Shown piece after piece: positions 17,490 through 26,480 of a stretch of DNA of 64,000 nt. The position numbers and the translations under genes are program-made. Below the pieces are notes generated by a model. The model was not told the DNA's origin. It saw nothing but the letters and a program-made list of their open reading frames with translations, and did no database searches. The first letter of the stretch is position 1, and each line of letters starts with the position of its first letter. The stretch is from Phycisphaerales bacterium (GTDB lineage: Bacteria > Planctomycetota > Phycisphaerae > Phycisphaerales > UBA1924): assembly GCA_030149165.1 (NCBI GenBank), contig JASBRY010000008.1, positions 248,001 through 312,000 of the forward strand. The letters run 5' to 3'.

Positions 17490-18658
17490 GCGTGTGACGC
17501 AACGATCGCTCCGTGTGTTGGGTCGGATAGTCCCGCCGCGAGATGGTCCATCACAAATCGAAGCTGGACATTGGTATTGAGTTCTTGCTGCGCACGCGCG
17601 ACCATGTCGATCGCGTGGAGCGCTTGAGGTGCTTTGCTCGGATTGGTGAGCTGGAGCCGGGCGCGATTGGCGATCAGTCCGAGCATGTGTGAAACGCCGA
17701 GCTGGTTCGCGACGAGTTTGGATCTGTTCTCGTTGAGCTTGTCGCCTTTTTTGACCCAGTCTTTCGCCCAATCGTCCACAAGCTGCGCCATGCGAGGTCC
17801 CAGCGCCAGTGGATACTGCGAGCGATCGCACTGCTGGAGCAGTGGTTCAAGCTCGGTTGCCCAAGCGTAAATCCCGGCTTCGTGTGCTGCTTGGTATCGA
17901 CCAGGCGATCCATTACAAGTCGACATCAACCATTGGTGTTCTTCTGGAGATGCTTGGATATCAGTGGTCGCGATCCATGCACGCATCGCGTCATCATCAA
18001 GAGGCACAAACGCGACACGCTGACAGCGCGAGCGGATCGTTGGGAGCAATCGATCCTCATTCGAGGTCACCAAGATGATAACCGTGCCGGGTGGTGGTTC
18101 TTCGAGGGTCTTGAGGATTGCGTTCTGGGTCGTGTTGTTGAGTAGTTCGCTCTCGTCGACAATGAACACCTTCGACGCGATGGAGTTGGTGTTTGAAGCG
18201 GACGCGAGCGCGACCGGGTTGATGAGGTGTTCTTCTATGATCGCTTTGGGGATCGTTGCGAGCTTCGCGTTGCGGATGTTCGCGTCTTTGTGGAAACGCG
18301 CCATCTCCTTGCGGATGACATGCAGATCTGGGTGTGTCCCCGCTTGGATCAGATGCTGTGTTGAGGATTGCGGATCCGGCGCGATCGTCCCGGCGAGGTC
18401 AGGTGTTGAAGTCGGATCCAGGATAGTGCTCCCCCAAGCGAGTGCGGCGGTGAACTTCCCCACTCCTGTTGGGCCGTGGAAGATCCATGCATGGTGGACG
18501 CGCCCTGATTGCATAGATCGATTGAGAATATCGAGAGCATGAGACTGACCGATGACACTCGATAAGGGAATGGGCGGTGGATAGCTCGGTATCGACGCAT
18601 TGACATCTTGCGGGATGCGTTGGGTCTTGGGCTTTTTCTTGGTGGTCCGTTGAGTCAT
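17480..18658 (-). CDS. holB: DNA polymerase III delta-prime subunit (clamp loader)
   Basis: This 392-residue AAA+ protein is part of the clamp loader that puts the sliding clamp on DNA. It has Walker A GPTGVGK at 62-68, Walker B-like KVFIVDESELL, and a sensor-1 stretch with IILVTSNEDRLLPTIRSRC including the SRC motif. No zinc-binding Cys cluster is evident. The start at 18658 follows a TATCCT box eight bases upstream; an ATG at 18667 is too far out. The long Pro/Lys N-terminal tail is unusual. Confidence 0.88.
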   Translation of the reverse strand: MTQRTTKKKPKTQRIPQDVNASIPSYPPPIPLSSVIGQSHALDILNRSMQSGRVHHAWIFHGPTGVGKFTAALAWGSTILDPTSTPDLAGTIAPDPQSSTQHLIQAGTHPDLHVIRKEMARFHKDANIRNAKLATIPKAIIEEHLINPVALASASNTNSIASKVFIVDESELLNNTTQNAILKTLEEPPPGTVIILVTSNEDRLLPTIRSRCQRVAFVPLDDDAMRAWIATTDIQASPEEHQWLMSTCNGSPGRYQAAHEAGIYAWATELEPLLQQCDRSQYPLALGPRMAQLVDDWAKDWVKKGDKLNENRSKLVANQLGVSHMLGLIANRARLQLTNPSKAPQALHAIDMVARAQQELNTNVQLRFVMDHLAAGLSDPTHGAIVASHAHA

Positions 18659-18666
18659 GCACCTCA

Positions 18667-18672
18667 AGGATA
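18667..18672 (-). promoter_or_regulatory. Possible near-leaderless holB promoter
   Basis: TATCCT on the minus strand lies eight bases before ATG 18658. GAGG between them could act as a weak ribosome site but is too close to the ATG. Confidence 0.35.
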
Positions 18673-18677
18673 GGGGC

Positions 18678-19562
18678 TCAGCTTGATCGACGGCGGCGGG
18701 TCGCGACGATCATCCCCCCACTGAGCGCCAGCAGTCCTGATGGTGCTGGGATCACGGAGTTGATCCAGCCGGAGTACGCACTGACGCGTGTGTACGCGGA
18801 CATGTCGCCGTAATCGCCGTTGGGGTTTCCGTCGGTCGAGTTGACGAAGGATGTCACTCCTGCGAGGTAGTACTGCCCTTCTTCCATGATGAAGAGAGCG
18901 CCGCCCGAGTCTCCCGAAGCGACCTGGTACTCGAGGTCCGTGGGGATCGCGGAGCCGTAGGTGGATTCGTCCGGTATTGTCGGATGATCGAAATCGGTCA
19001 GCAGAATGCGTGGATCAAATCCACGATCATCACCAAGGGCGTCGATCATGTTTGTGCCGGCTCGTTTAAAGCCTCCGGTCCCGAGCTGACTACCAGTGAT
19101 GCCGTTGCCACCCAACCCATACCCGACGCCGGTCCCCATCGCGCCGAGCTCATTGGATCCGGTGTACAGCATCGCGGGCTGAACATTCAAGATCGGAGTG
19201 GAGATGTGGATGAGTGCGAGGTCGCCGCCTTGCGTGAGGTCGCCCGTCCATTCTGGATTGATCACAACATCGTCGACAACACCGAATGATCCATTCGCGT
19301 TTGCGAATGCGATCGGATTCTCGACACCGTCAAAGCAATGTGCTGCTGTCAGGATCCACTGGGAGTTGAGCAGCGTTCCTGAGCAGGTCCGTGAGATCCC
19401 TGGAGAGCTGATCGAGAGACTCGCAACCGATTGGAACTGAGATTCGTTTGCAAGCGTTTGGTAGAGCGCATCGGCGCGATCGTGTCGGCGGACGCCTGCC
19501 GTGGCGGCGGATCCCACCGCTGCGAGCACGAGCATGGTTGATATGGAGCGATGTTTGAGCAT
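18678..19562 (-). CDS. Secreted trypsin-like serine protease with PEP-CTERM-like tail
   Basis: This 294-residue protein has a signal peptide (about residues 1-23) and a chymotrypsin-fold domain. Catalytic His is in TAAHC, Asp in GGDLALIHI and Ser in ASGDSGGALF. The C-terminus reads IPAPSGLLALSGGMIVATRRRR, a proline-containing motif, a membrane helix and an Arg cluster like PEP-CTERM sorting signals. It is probably processed by an exosortase and displayed at, or released from, the surface. The start is the ATG at the signal peptide; a longer frame to 19727 has no support. Confidence 0.85.
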   Translation of the reverse strand: MLKHRSISTMLVLAAVGSAATAGVRRHDRADALYQTLANESQFQSVASLSISSPGISRTCSGTLLNSQWILTAAHCFDGVENPIAFANANGSFGVVDDVVINPEWTGDLTQGGDLALIHISTPILNVQPAMLYTGSNELGAMGTGVGYGLGGNGITGSQLGTGGFKRAGTNMIDALGDDRGFDPRILLTDFDHPTIPDESTYGSAIPTDLEYQVASGDSGGALFIMEEGQYYLAGVTSFVNSTDGNPNGDYGDMSAYTRVSAYSGWINSVIPAPSGLLALSGGMIVATRRRRSS

Positions 19563-19811
19563 GGCACGAATCCGTTCTGCAGTTGTCGCACGACAAGCGG
19601 CTCGAACCGCTTGGTCGCTGTGTCTAAGAGACACCCGAATGCTGCTCTGTGCCAATGAACTGCGTGTTTTGTTGCGTTCTCGGACGGAATTGAGGTCTTC
19701 TGGTGGGGGTTTGGGCGGGGATATCAACCACGAGCGCGTACTATGTGGACACCCTCTGCTGGAGCGTTGGTTGAGGGTGTATTTGTTTCGACCTCTGAAT
19801 GGAATCGAAGT

Positions 19812-22682
19812 ATGTCGAGTGCATTGACCACCGCGAGCGCGGCTCAGATCAGATCACAGTTCATCGAGTTCTTTAAAGAACGAGGACACACCTTCGTGCC
19901 CTCGTCGACCACCTGTCCGACGAACGATCCGTCGCTGCGCGACACCTTCGCCAACGCGGGGATGAACCAGTTCAAACCGATCTTCCAAGGCACGCTCGAT
20001 CCGACCTCTCCACTGCATGGGATCAAGCGTGCTGCGAACTCGCAGAAGTGCATCCGCGCCGGAGGCAAGCACAACGACCTCGATGATGTCGGGAAGGACA
20101 CCTACCACCACACATTCTTTGAAATGCTGGGCAACTGGTCCTTCGGAGACTACTTCAAAGAAGAAGCGATCGGATGGTCGTTCGAGCTGCTGACCAAAGT
20201 CTGGGGGATCGATCCCGATCGTCTCTACGCGACCTACTTTGAAGGAAATCCTGATCAGGACCTCCCTGCGGATCTTGAGACCAAAGCAATCTGGGCAAAG
20301 TACCTCCCGGAAGATCACATCCTCCCCGGCAACATGAAGGACAACTTCTGGGAGATGGGTGATACAGGACCCTGCGGGCCTTGCTCGGAGCTGCACTACG
20401 ACCGAATCGGCGGACGCAATGCACGCGATCTCGTGAATCAGGACGATCCCGATGTGCTAGAGATCTGGAACAATGTGTTCATCCAGTTCGATCGTCTCGA
20501 AGGCGGCGAACTCCGCACACTCCCAGCGCAGCATGTCGATACCGGCATGGGACTCGAACGCATTGTGTCTGTTCTGAAAGATGTGCGGAGCAACTACGAC
20601 ACGGATCTGTTTGAGCCGCTGTTTGCGAAGATCCAGAAGCTCACCGGTGCTAGTGCGTACTCCGGCAAGCTCGGCGACGAAGACGAGGGCGGCGTCGATG
20701 AGGCGTACCGCGTCATCGCGGATCACATCCGCACATTGGTCGTCGCGATCACCGACGGCACCGCGCCGAGTAACGAGGGGCGTGGGTATGTGCTCCGGCG
20801 CATTCTGCGTAGAGCGGTTCGGTATGGTCGTCAGAAACTCAACGCGCCGCAGGGGTTCATGACCGACCTCGCCCCCACGGTTGTCGAGATGCTGGGTGAT
20901 GCGTTCCCGGAACTCAAGAACGATCCGAAACGGGTGTATGAGATCATCGCGGATGAAGAAGAGAGCTTCGGGAAGACGCTCGATCGCGGGATCAAGATGT
21001 TCGAGGACCTCGACAACGAGGGCGGGAAGGTCTCTGGAGACGACGCGTTCAAGCTATATGACACCTACGGCTTCCCGATCGACCTTACCGAAATCATGGC
21101 GCACGAACGCGGACTCAAGGTTGATCTCGACGGCTTCGAGCGTGCGATGGAAGAAGCGAAGGAACGCTCGCGACAAGGCGGCAAGAAGGACGACGGCGAG
21201 CGCGTTGTTGAGCTCCGCGCTGAACAGATCGCCAAGCTCGGCGCGATGAACATCAAAGCGACCGACGACTCCGGGAAGTTCAGCGGACGCGAGATGCGAG
21301 GCACAATCAAAGCGATCTGGAACACCAAGAACTTCGACGAGCACGCGGACACGACGACCGCTGGGATGCACCGTGTCGGGATCGTGCTTGACAAGACCAA
21401 CTTCTACGCGGAGATGGGTGGCCAGGTCGCGGATACCGGAGAGCTCCGCTGCACCAAAACCGGCGCGATCTTCAAAGTCGAGGACACCAAAAGCTTCGGC
21501 GGCTATGTCCTGCACATAGGACGCGTCAGCAAGGGCAAGGTCTCCTGCGGCGACGATGTTGTCTGCCACCTCAACGCGTCACGGCGCGAGCAGATCGCGA
21601 GCAACCACACAGCGACGCACCTGCTCAACTTCGCGCTGCGTGAGGTGCTCGGAGACAGCGTCGATCAGCGTGGTTCGCTCGTCAACGACGAGAAACTCCG
21701 CTTCGACTTCGTGCACAACGCGCCAGTGACACCTGAAGAGATCGCGCAGGTCGAGTCGATCGTGAATCATCAGATCGAGCAGGATCTGACGGTGTACGCG
21801 GAACTCGCGCCGCTCAAGCAGGCGCAGGACATCGCGGGACTCCGTGCCGTGTTTGATGAGACCTATCCGGATCCGGTGCGTGTGGTCTCGATCGGGATCG
21901 AGGTCGATCAGCTCATCGGAAATCCGAGCAACGACGCATGGAAATCCGCATCGATCGAGTTCTGCGGCGGGACGCACTTGGAAACCACAGGAATCGCGAA
22001 TAAGTTCGCGCTCACTGTCGAAGAAGGCATCGCGAAAGGCATCCGTCGCATCTCGGCGCTGACTGGGGACGCCGCGGTCGAGTCGTGCGCGAAAGCGGAT
22101 GAACTTGCTCAGCGTGTGGAAGCCCTCGATGCGCTGCCGTTTGCGAAACTCAAGGATGCGTTCCAAGAGGTCAGCAACGAGATCGACGCGCTCGAACTCC
22201 CCGCGGCTCGCAAAGCATCGCTGCGTGCATCGCTCGGAGGGGTCGCGAAGAAACTCAAAGAAGCCTCCAAAGCCGCGGCGGCAGAGAAAGCCGCGGCGGC
22301 GCAAGAACTCGCACAAGGCATCGCATCTGCAGCACAAGGCACAAGCGAGGACATCGTCATCGCGACGCTCGATCTGGGATCAGATCGCAAAGCGCTCGAA
22401 GCCGCGGTCAGCACGATCCAGAAAGCGGTCCCCAACAAGGCGGTGATGGTGCTGTCTCCCGATGCCGACTCAGGCCGCGTCGCGGTCATGGCGTCGGTCA
22501 GCGAACTGATGATCGGCAAGGGACTCAAGGCTGGAGACTGGATCCGCGAGACCACCTCTGTCATGGGCGGGAAAGGCGGCGGTCGTCCAAATGCCGCTCA
22601 GGGATCAGGGACCGATGTCGGAAAGATCAAGGAAGCCGCCGAGCACGCGCGGAGTTGGGCATTCCGGCAGATACAAGGCTGA
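19812..22682 (+). CDS. alaS: Alanyl-tRNA synthetase
   Basis: This 956-residue enzyme charges tRNA-Ala. It has the class II catalytic domain (RSQFIEFFKERGHTFVPSS start, TFFEMLGNWSFGDYFK), the editing domain with the zinc motif NHTATH and CGGTH, and a C-terminal coiled-coil plus the glycine-rich MGGKGGGRPNAAQGSG end. The Ala/Lys-rich coiled-coil (EASKAAAAEKAAAAQELAQ) is marked. The start at 19812 matches the conserved N-terminus; an in-frame ATG at 19743 adds 23 unlikely residues. A TACTAT box near 19739 could be its promoter. Confidence 0.95.
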   Translation: MSSALTTASAAQIRSQFIEFFKERGHTFVPSSTTCPTNDPSLRDTFANAGMNQFKPIFQGTLDPTSPLHGIKRAANSQKCIRAGGKHNDLDDVGKDTYHHTFFEMLGNWSFGDYFKEEAIGWSFELLTKVWGIDPDRLYATYFEGNPDQDLPADLETKAIWAKYLPEDHILPGNMKDNFWEMGDTGPCGPCSELHYDRIGGRNARDLVNQDDPDVLEIWNNVFIQFDRLEGGELRTLPAQHVDTGMGLERIVSVLKDVRSNYDTDLFEPLFAKIQKLTGASAYSGKLGDEDEGGVDEAYRVIADHIRTLVVAITDGTAPSNEGRGYVLRRILRRAVRYGRQKLNAPQGFMTDLAPTVVEMLGDAFPELKNDPKRVYEIIADEEESFGKTLDRGIKMFEDLDNEGGKVSGDDAFKLYDTYGFPIDLTEIMAHERGLKVDLDGFERAMEEAKERSRQGGKKDDGERVVELRAEQIAKLGAMNIKATDDSGKFSGREMRGTIKAIWNTKNFDEHADTTTAGMHRVGIVLDKTNFYAEMGGQVADTGELRCTKTGAIFKVEDTKSFGGYVLHIGRVSKGKVSCGDDVVCHLNASRREQIASNHTATHLLNFALREVLGDSVDQRGSLVNDEKLRFDFVHNAPVTPEEIAQVESIVNHQIEQDLTVYAELAPLKQAQDIAGLRAVFDETYPDPVRVVSIGIEVDQLIGNPSNDAWKSASIEFCGGTHLETTGIANKFALTVEEGIAKGIRRISALTGDAAVESCAKADELAQRVEALDALPFAKLKDAFQEVSNEIDALELPAARKASLRASLGGVAKKLKEASKAAAAEKAAAAQELAQGIASAAQGTSEDIVIATLDLGSDRKALEAAVSTIQKAVPNKAVMVLSPDADSGRVAVMASVSELMIGKGLKAGDWIRETTSVMGGKGGGRPNAAQGSGTDVGKIKEAAEHARSWAFRQIQG

Positions 22683-22688
22683 TTGGAC

Positions 22689-22716
22689 GGAAACTGAGCG
22701 GAAGCTGAACGGAAAC
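22689..22716 (+). repeat. 11-bp imperfect tandem repeat before the AtpZ-like gene
   Basis: GGAAACTGAGC, GGAAGCTGAAC and a partial GGAAAC follow one another and end at the ATG. Each copy carries a GGAA core. The last copy is too close to the ATG for a normal ribosome site, the middle one is 13 bases away. Confidence 0.5.
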
Positions 22717-23049
22717 ATGGTCACTCCACCAGAAATCCCGGAAGAACTTCGGATCCAAGAGGACGAGGTGTCCAAATACCATCCTCCGAGTTCAGAGGAG
22801 GAGCGGTCCAATCGCTATCGACAAGCCAAAGCTTGGTCGATTGCTCTGAATCCTGTCTATGGCTTGATTGGGATGGGGGTTGTGGGTTATCTGATTGATG
22901 GAGCCGCGGATACTGGGAAACTCTGGACCATCACGCTCTCCCTCATCGGACTCGTGGGTGGGTTTTACCTGTTTATCAAGGAAGCGATGAGGCTCAATAA
23001 CGAGCAGATCCGCTCGTCCAAACGCACTGACGGCGATCCCGATACCTGA
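22717..23049 (+). CDS. AtpI/AtpZ-like small membrane protein
   Basis: This 110-residue protein has two membrane helices (about 47-65 and 71-90) after a charged N-terminus. It ends in a basic tail with YLFIKEAMRLNNEQ. That matches the AtpZ/AtpI family, which sits in front of F0 genes and helps assemble the c-ring or import Mg2+. The ATG at 22717 fits the family length; the longer frame runs back inside alaS. It lies 34 bp behind alaS and 180 bp before the next AtpI-like gene. Confidence 0.7.
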   Translation: MVTPPEIPEELRIQEDEVSKYHPPSSEEERSNRYRQAKAWSIALNPVYGLIGMGVVGYLIDGAADTGKLWTITLSLIGLVGGFYLFIKEAMRLNNEQIRSSKRTDGDPDT

Positions 23050-23229
23050 GCTGCTTGCAATCACAGCCGAGCAGGACTGGAAACAGATCCGAATGTGCTC
23101 AGAATGTTGTCAGAAACGCGGAAGAATCGTCTGAAATATGGTCTTCAGACTCGCCGATTGGGCACACGAACGCTATCCTTCTGCCCCCCTGTTGGGTACT
23201 GGAATCGAACTTTGAACCAACTTTCGAGC

Positions 23230-23706
23230 ATGGACTCCATGAGCGACAAGAATACCTCAACCAATCAAGATGCTGTGCGTCTCCCGATCCTGAAAATGGC
23301 GGGACTCGGTGTGCTCGCGTGCGTCATGATCGGGATCGGTGGCGGTTCAATTGGGATCATCCGAGGCGGAGAAATGACCGCTGGTCTGCTCACTATTCCT
23401 GCGACACTCGCCGGCGTCCTCGCAACGCTGATGTTGCTCAACGGGCTCCCACCACGTCCCGCAGGGGTTTGGGGGATCCCAGTTCTTGTCGGAACAATAA
23501 TCCGTGCTGGAATTGTGGGAGCCATCGGACTCGGTTTGTACCTCATGGTCGAGCCCGTCAAAGAAGTTTATGTACTGACATTGCTCACATCAGTGCTTGT
23601 TGTGCTCGCACTCGATGTCGTCACTGTGATGTCTTTGGTAAAGAACCATACCAATGCAACCATGGAGTCGAGCGATGAACAACTCGCTCCGGAGGGTCAA
23701 GCATGA
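23230..23706 (+). CDS. atpI: ATP synthase subunit I-like membrane protein
   Basis: This protein of about 158 residues has four hydrophobic segments (roughly 22-45, 54-72, 85-105 and 112-135). It sits directly in front of atpB, which it overlaps by four bases (ATGA). Position and topology match ATP synthase protein I, thought to assist c-ring assembly. Sequence is too divergent for certainty. A second start nine bases later (23239) is equally possible. A TATCCT box lies near 23174. Confidence 0.6.
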   Translation: MDSMSDKNTSTNQDAVRLPILKMAGLGVLACVMIGIGGGSIGIIRGGEMTAGLLTIPATLAGVLATLMLLNGLPPRPAGVWGIPVLVGTIIRAGIVGAIGLGLYLMVEPVKEVYVLTLLTSVLVVLALDVVTVMSLVKNHTNATMESSDEQLAPEGQA

Positions 23707-24626
23707 TGTCGACCGTAACTCTTGCAGCAGGGAATCCTGTGCAGCACGTGATCAACCATGCAACAGTGGTCAATGAAGACGGCTGGTGGATCTGGTCCAG
23801 TGCTCAGACCAACATGCTGATCAGCGCCGCAATCTTGTTGTTTGGTGGTTTATTCGTAGCCAAAGCAGTCTCAACGGGCCAAGAGTCCGAAGGACACGCT
23901 CGCTGGGTGACCGGCAATCGCTTCGCACACATGATCGAAGTCATCTGTGGCTACCTGCGTGAGAACACTGTTCGCCCGCTCATCGGCAAGCGGACAGACG
24001 CGATGATGCCATTCCTCTGGACACTCTTCTTCTTTATTCTCATCAACAATGTGCTCGGACTGATCCCTCTTCTTGATCTGCAGAACATCATCGCAGGAAA
24101 GATGGCTCCTGAAATGGTCGCAGAGCACAAGGCATTCATCGGCGGCACCGCGACCCAGAGCCTCTATGTCACCGCTGGACTCGCGATCATCTCAGCGGTC
24201 GTCATCAACGGCGCTGGGATCAAAGAACTCGGTCTCGGCGGATACATTAAGCACCTGACTGCAGAAGCCCCGATCTTTGTTTGGCCGATCATCATCCCGA
24301 TCGAAATCCTCGGCACATTCATCAAACCAATCGCGCTTGCAATTCGTTTGTTCGCGAATATGACCGCAGGCCACATCCTTGTCGCAGTGTTGCTTGGATT
24401 TGCATCAACTGACGGGTTCTTTAGCGACAACGCGGTCGTCGGAATCCCTGTCGGTATCGTCTCTTCTCTTGGCGTAATCGCGATCTACTTCCTCGAGTTG
24501 TTCGTCGCGTTCTTGCAAGCTTTTGTGTTTATGTTCCTCACGACCGTGTTCATCTCGCTCCTTGAGCACCATGGTGACCACGATCACGAAACCGCACACG
24601 AGATCGCTGAAGCGGGACTCGCGTGA
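23703..24626 (+). CDS. atpB: ATP synthase F0 subunit a
   Basis: This membrane subunit forms the proton half-channels next to the c-ring. The essential Arg is in LAIRLFANMTAGH, and NNVLGLIPLLDL and the C-terminal helices fit the family. At 307 residues it has a somewhat longer N-terminus and a His/Asp-rich tail. It overlaps the preceding gene by four bases; a 139-bp leader with a hairpin separates it from atpE. Confidence 0.95.
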   Translation: MMSTVTLAAGNPVQHVINHATVVNEDGWWIWSSAQTNMLISAAILLFGGLFVAKAVSTGQESEGHARWVTGNRFAHMIEVICGYLRENTVRPLIGKRTDAMMPFLWTLFFFILINNVLGLIPLLDLQNIIAGKMAPEMVAEHKAFIGGTATQSLYVTAGLAIISAVVINGAGIKELGLGGYIKHLTAEAPIFVWPIIIPIEILGTFIKPIALAIRLFANMTAGHILVAVLLGFASTDGFFSDNAVVGIPVGIVSSLGVIAIYFLELFVAFLQAFVFMFLTTVFISLLEHHGDHDHETAHEIAEAGLA

Positions 24627-24641
24627 TTTGAAATGTAGTCA

Positions 24642-24674
24642 GGCCTGGGGCTCCGCGGGGCGGCACCCAAGGCC
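24642..24674 (+). other. Imperfect stem-loop between atpB and atpE
   Basis: GGCCT and AGGCC at the ends pair, with further GGG/CCC pairing inside a G/C-rich 33-base element. It lies 92 bases before the atpE start. It may protect or attenuate the mRNA so that subunit c is made in excess, as needed for its ring. Confidence 0.45.
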
Positions 24675-24681
24675 ATTGTGA

Positions 24682-25056
<375 letters not shown>

Positions 25057-25155
25057 GACGATACAAACTTCCCGCAGCGTGTCTGAAATACGGCACGCTT
25101 CGGTTTCCGAGATCGAGCACATCGCTCGATTCTTGAACTCAATGGAGATCACGCG

Positions 25156-25734
25156 ATGAATCGACTCGCATTTCTTACCGTCCTGAATGTTCTTGCGTTT
25201 GCAACAGCGGTTGCAGAAGCTGCCGAAGCGAATCCAATTGCTGCTCCGAAAGAAGGCATGGCTGCTGGGATCACCGCGATCGTGCTCTTCCTCATTGTGT
25301 TCGGCATCACAGCCACCGTCGTTTGGCCGAAGATTGTCAAGGGACTCGACGAACGCAACGAGAAGATCAAGGGTGAGATCGCTGCTGCAGAGTCCGCTCG
25401 TCAGCAAGCGAAGGAAGCACTCGACGAGTACGAAAAGAACCTCGCGGAAGCTCGTGCTCAAGCACAGCAGATGCTCGAAGAAACCAAGTCCCAGCAGCAC
25501 GAACTCGCCGCACAGCTCAAGTCCCAAGCGGACGCAGAGCTCAGCGAGATGCGTGAGAAAGCGAAAGCGGACATCGAAGCCGCGAAGAAGCAGGCGCTCA
25601 ACGAGCTCTATAACGAATCGGTCAACCTCGCAACAGTCATGGCAGGCAAGATCCTCCAGCGTGAGGTCTCTGTCAACGACGAGCAGCGCCTGATGGAAGA
25701 GTCCCTCGCTGAGCTCAAGACGGTCAACTCCTAA
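25156..25734 (+). CDS. atpF: ATP synthase F0 subunit b
   Basis: This is the peripheral stalk subunit, 192 residues. An N-terminal signal-like segment (about 1-22, AAEA end) precedes the single membrane helix (about 36-57) and a long charged coiled-coil with KGEIAAAESARQQAKEALDEYEK. The second hydrophobic stretch is the true anchor. It is 99 bp behind atpE and 21 bp before atpH. Confidence 0.93.
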   Translation: MNRLAFLTVLNVLAFATAVAEAAEANPIAAPKEGMAAGITAIVLFLIVFGITATVVWPKIVKGLDERNEKIKGEIAAAESARQQAKEALDEYEKNLAEARAQAQQMLEETKSQQHELAAQLKSQADAELSEMREKAKADIEAAKKQALNELYNESVNLATVMAGKILQREVSVNDEQRLMEESLAELKTVNS

Positions 25735-25755
25735 CGCACTGGTGGAGAACAAATC

Positions 25756-26361
25756 ATGCCATTGATTGAATCAAAGCCCGATGCACTCGCGAAGGTCTAC
25801 GCACATGCGGCGTTTGAGATCGCTGAGTCGACCGACGGCATCACCCCAGAAGATCTGCTCGGAGAGCTCGAAGACCTGCTCGAGATCGCTCGCGATGACC
25901 GCGGCTTCAACGAGCTGCTCGCGACGCGACTGATTGATGCGGGTAAGCGTGACGCTTCGCTCGTCCGCATGCTCGAAGGGAAGTGCTCGACCCTGACTGT
26001 CAACTTCCTGCGTCAGCTCAACGCGAAGGGTCGTCTGGGACACATCGTCCCGATCGTCGGCGCGCTCGATGAGCTCGTCCAGGCACGCTTTGGCCGCATC
26101 GAAGTCGATGTCTTCACGGCATCCCCGATGTCACCAGAAGCACTCGACGGCGTCAAGCACAAGCTCAGCGAATCGCTCGGCAAAGAGGTCATCATGCACC
26201 CCTACACCGATTCAACGATGCTCGGCGGAATCAAGATCCGTATGGGTGACCAGCTCATCGACGCTTCGGTCCAGGCGGACCTCCGCTCGCTGCGGGACAA
26301 TCTGCTCCGCAACGGCGGTGCTCGCGTCCGAGGCAACTCGTCCGGCATGCTCGACAACTGA
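25756..26361 (+). CDS. atpH: ATP synthase F1 subunit delta
   Basis: This subunit joins the peripheral stalk to the top of the F1 head. The 201-residue protein shows YAHAAFEIAE at the N-terminus, VNFLRQLNAKGRL in the middle and the conserved MLGGIKIRMGDQLIDASVQADLRSLR near the C-terminus. GGAG upstream supports the start. It is the last gene of this ATP synthase cluster; a terminator follows 28 bp later. Confidence 0.92.
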   Translation: MPLIESKPDALAKVYAHAAFEIAESTDGITPEDLLGELEDLLEIARDDRGFNELLATRLIDAGKRDASLVRMLEGKCSTLTVNFLRQLNAKGRLGHIVPIVGALDELVQARFGRIEVDVFTASPMSPEALDGVKHKLSESLGKEVIMHPYTDSTMLGGIKIRMGDQLIDASVQADLRSLRDNLLRNGGARVRGNSSGMLDN

Positions 26362-26389
26362 GCATCCGAGTCCATCAACTCAAAGAAAG

Positions 26390-26415
26390 CCGCGATCGAT
26401 TGGTCGCGGTTTTTT
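26390..26415 (+). terminator. Intrinsic terminator after atpH
   Basis: A CCGCGA/TCGCGG stem with an 8-base loop is followed by TTTTTTGTTT. It closes the F0-delta cluster. The T run merges into the promoter region of pgk. Confidence 0.9.
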
Positions 26416-26435
26416 GTTTCATCGACCTTGGTTCC

Positions 26436-26441
26436 TAGAAT
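26436..26441 (+). promoter_or_regulatory. -10 box of the pgk promoter
   Basis: TAGAAT lies 39 bases before the pgk ATG. TTGTTT 16 bases upstream may be the -35, overlapping the terminator T run. Unlike the leaderless genes, pgk has a leader and a GAGGAGG ribosome site. Confidence 0.5.
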
Positions 26442-26480
26442 ACAGCACACTCAGAAAACCACCCCGAGGAGGTTATTGAT

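Noticed and set aside
19743..19811. Upstream in-frame extension of alaS
   Set aside because: The 23 added residues are not part of the conserved AlaRS N-terminus.
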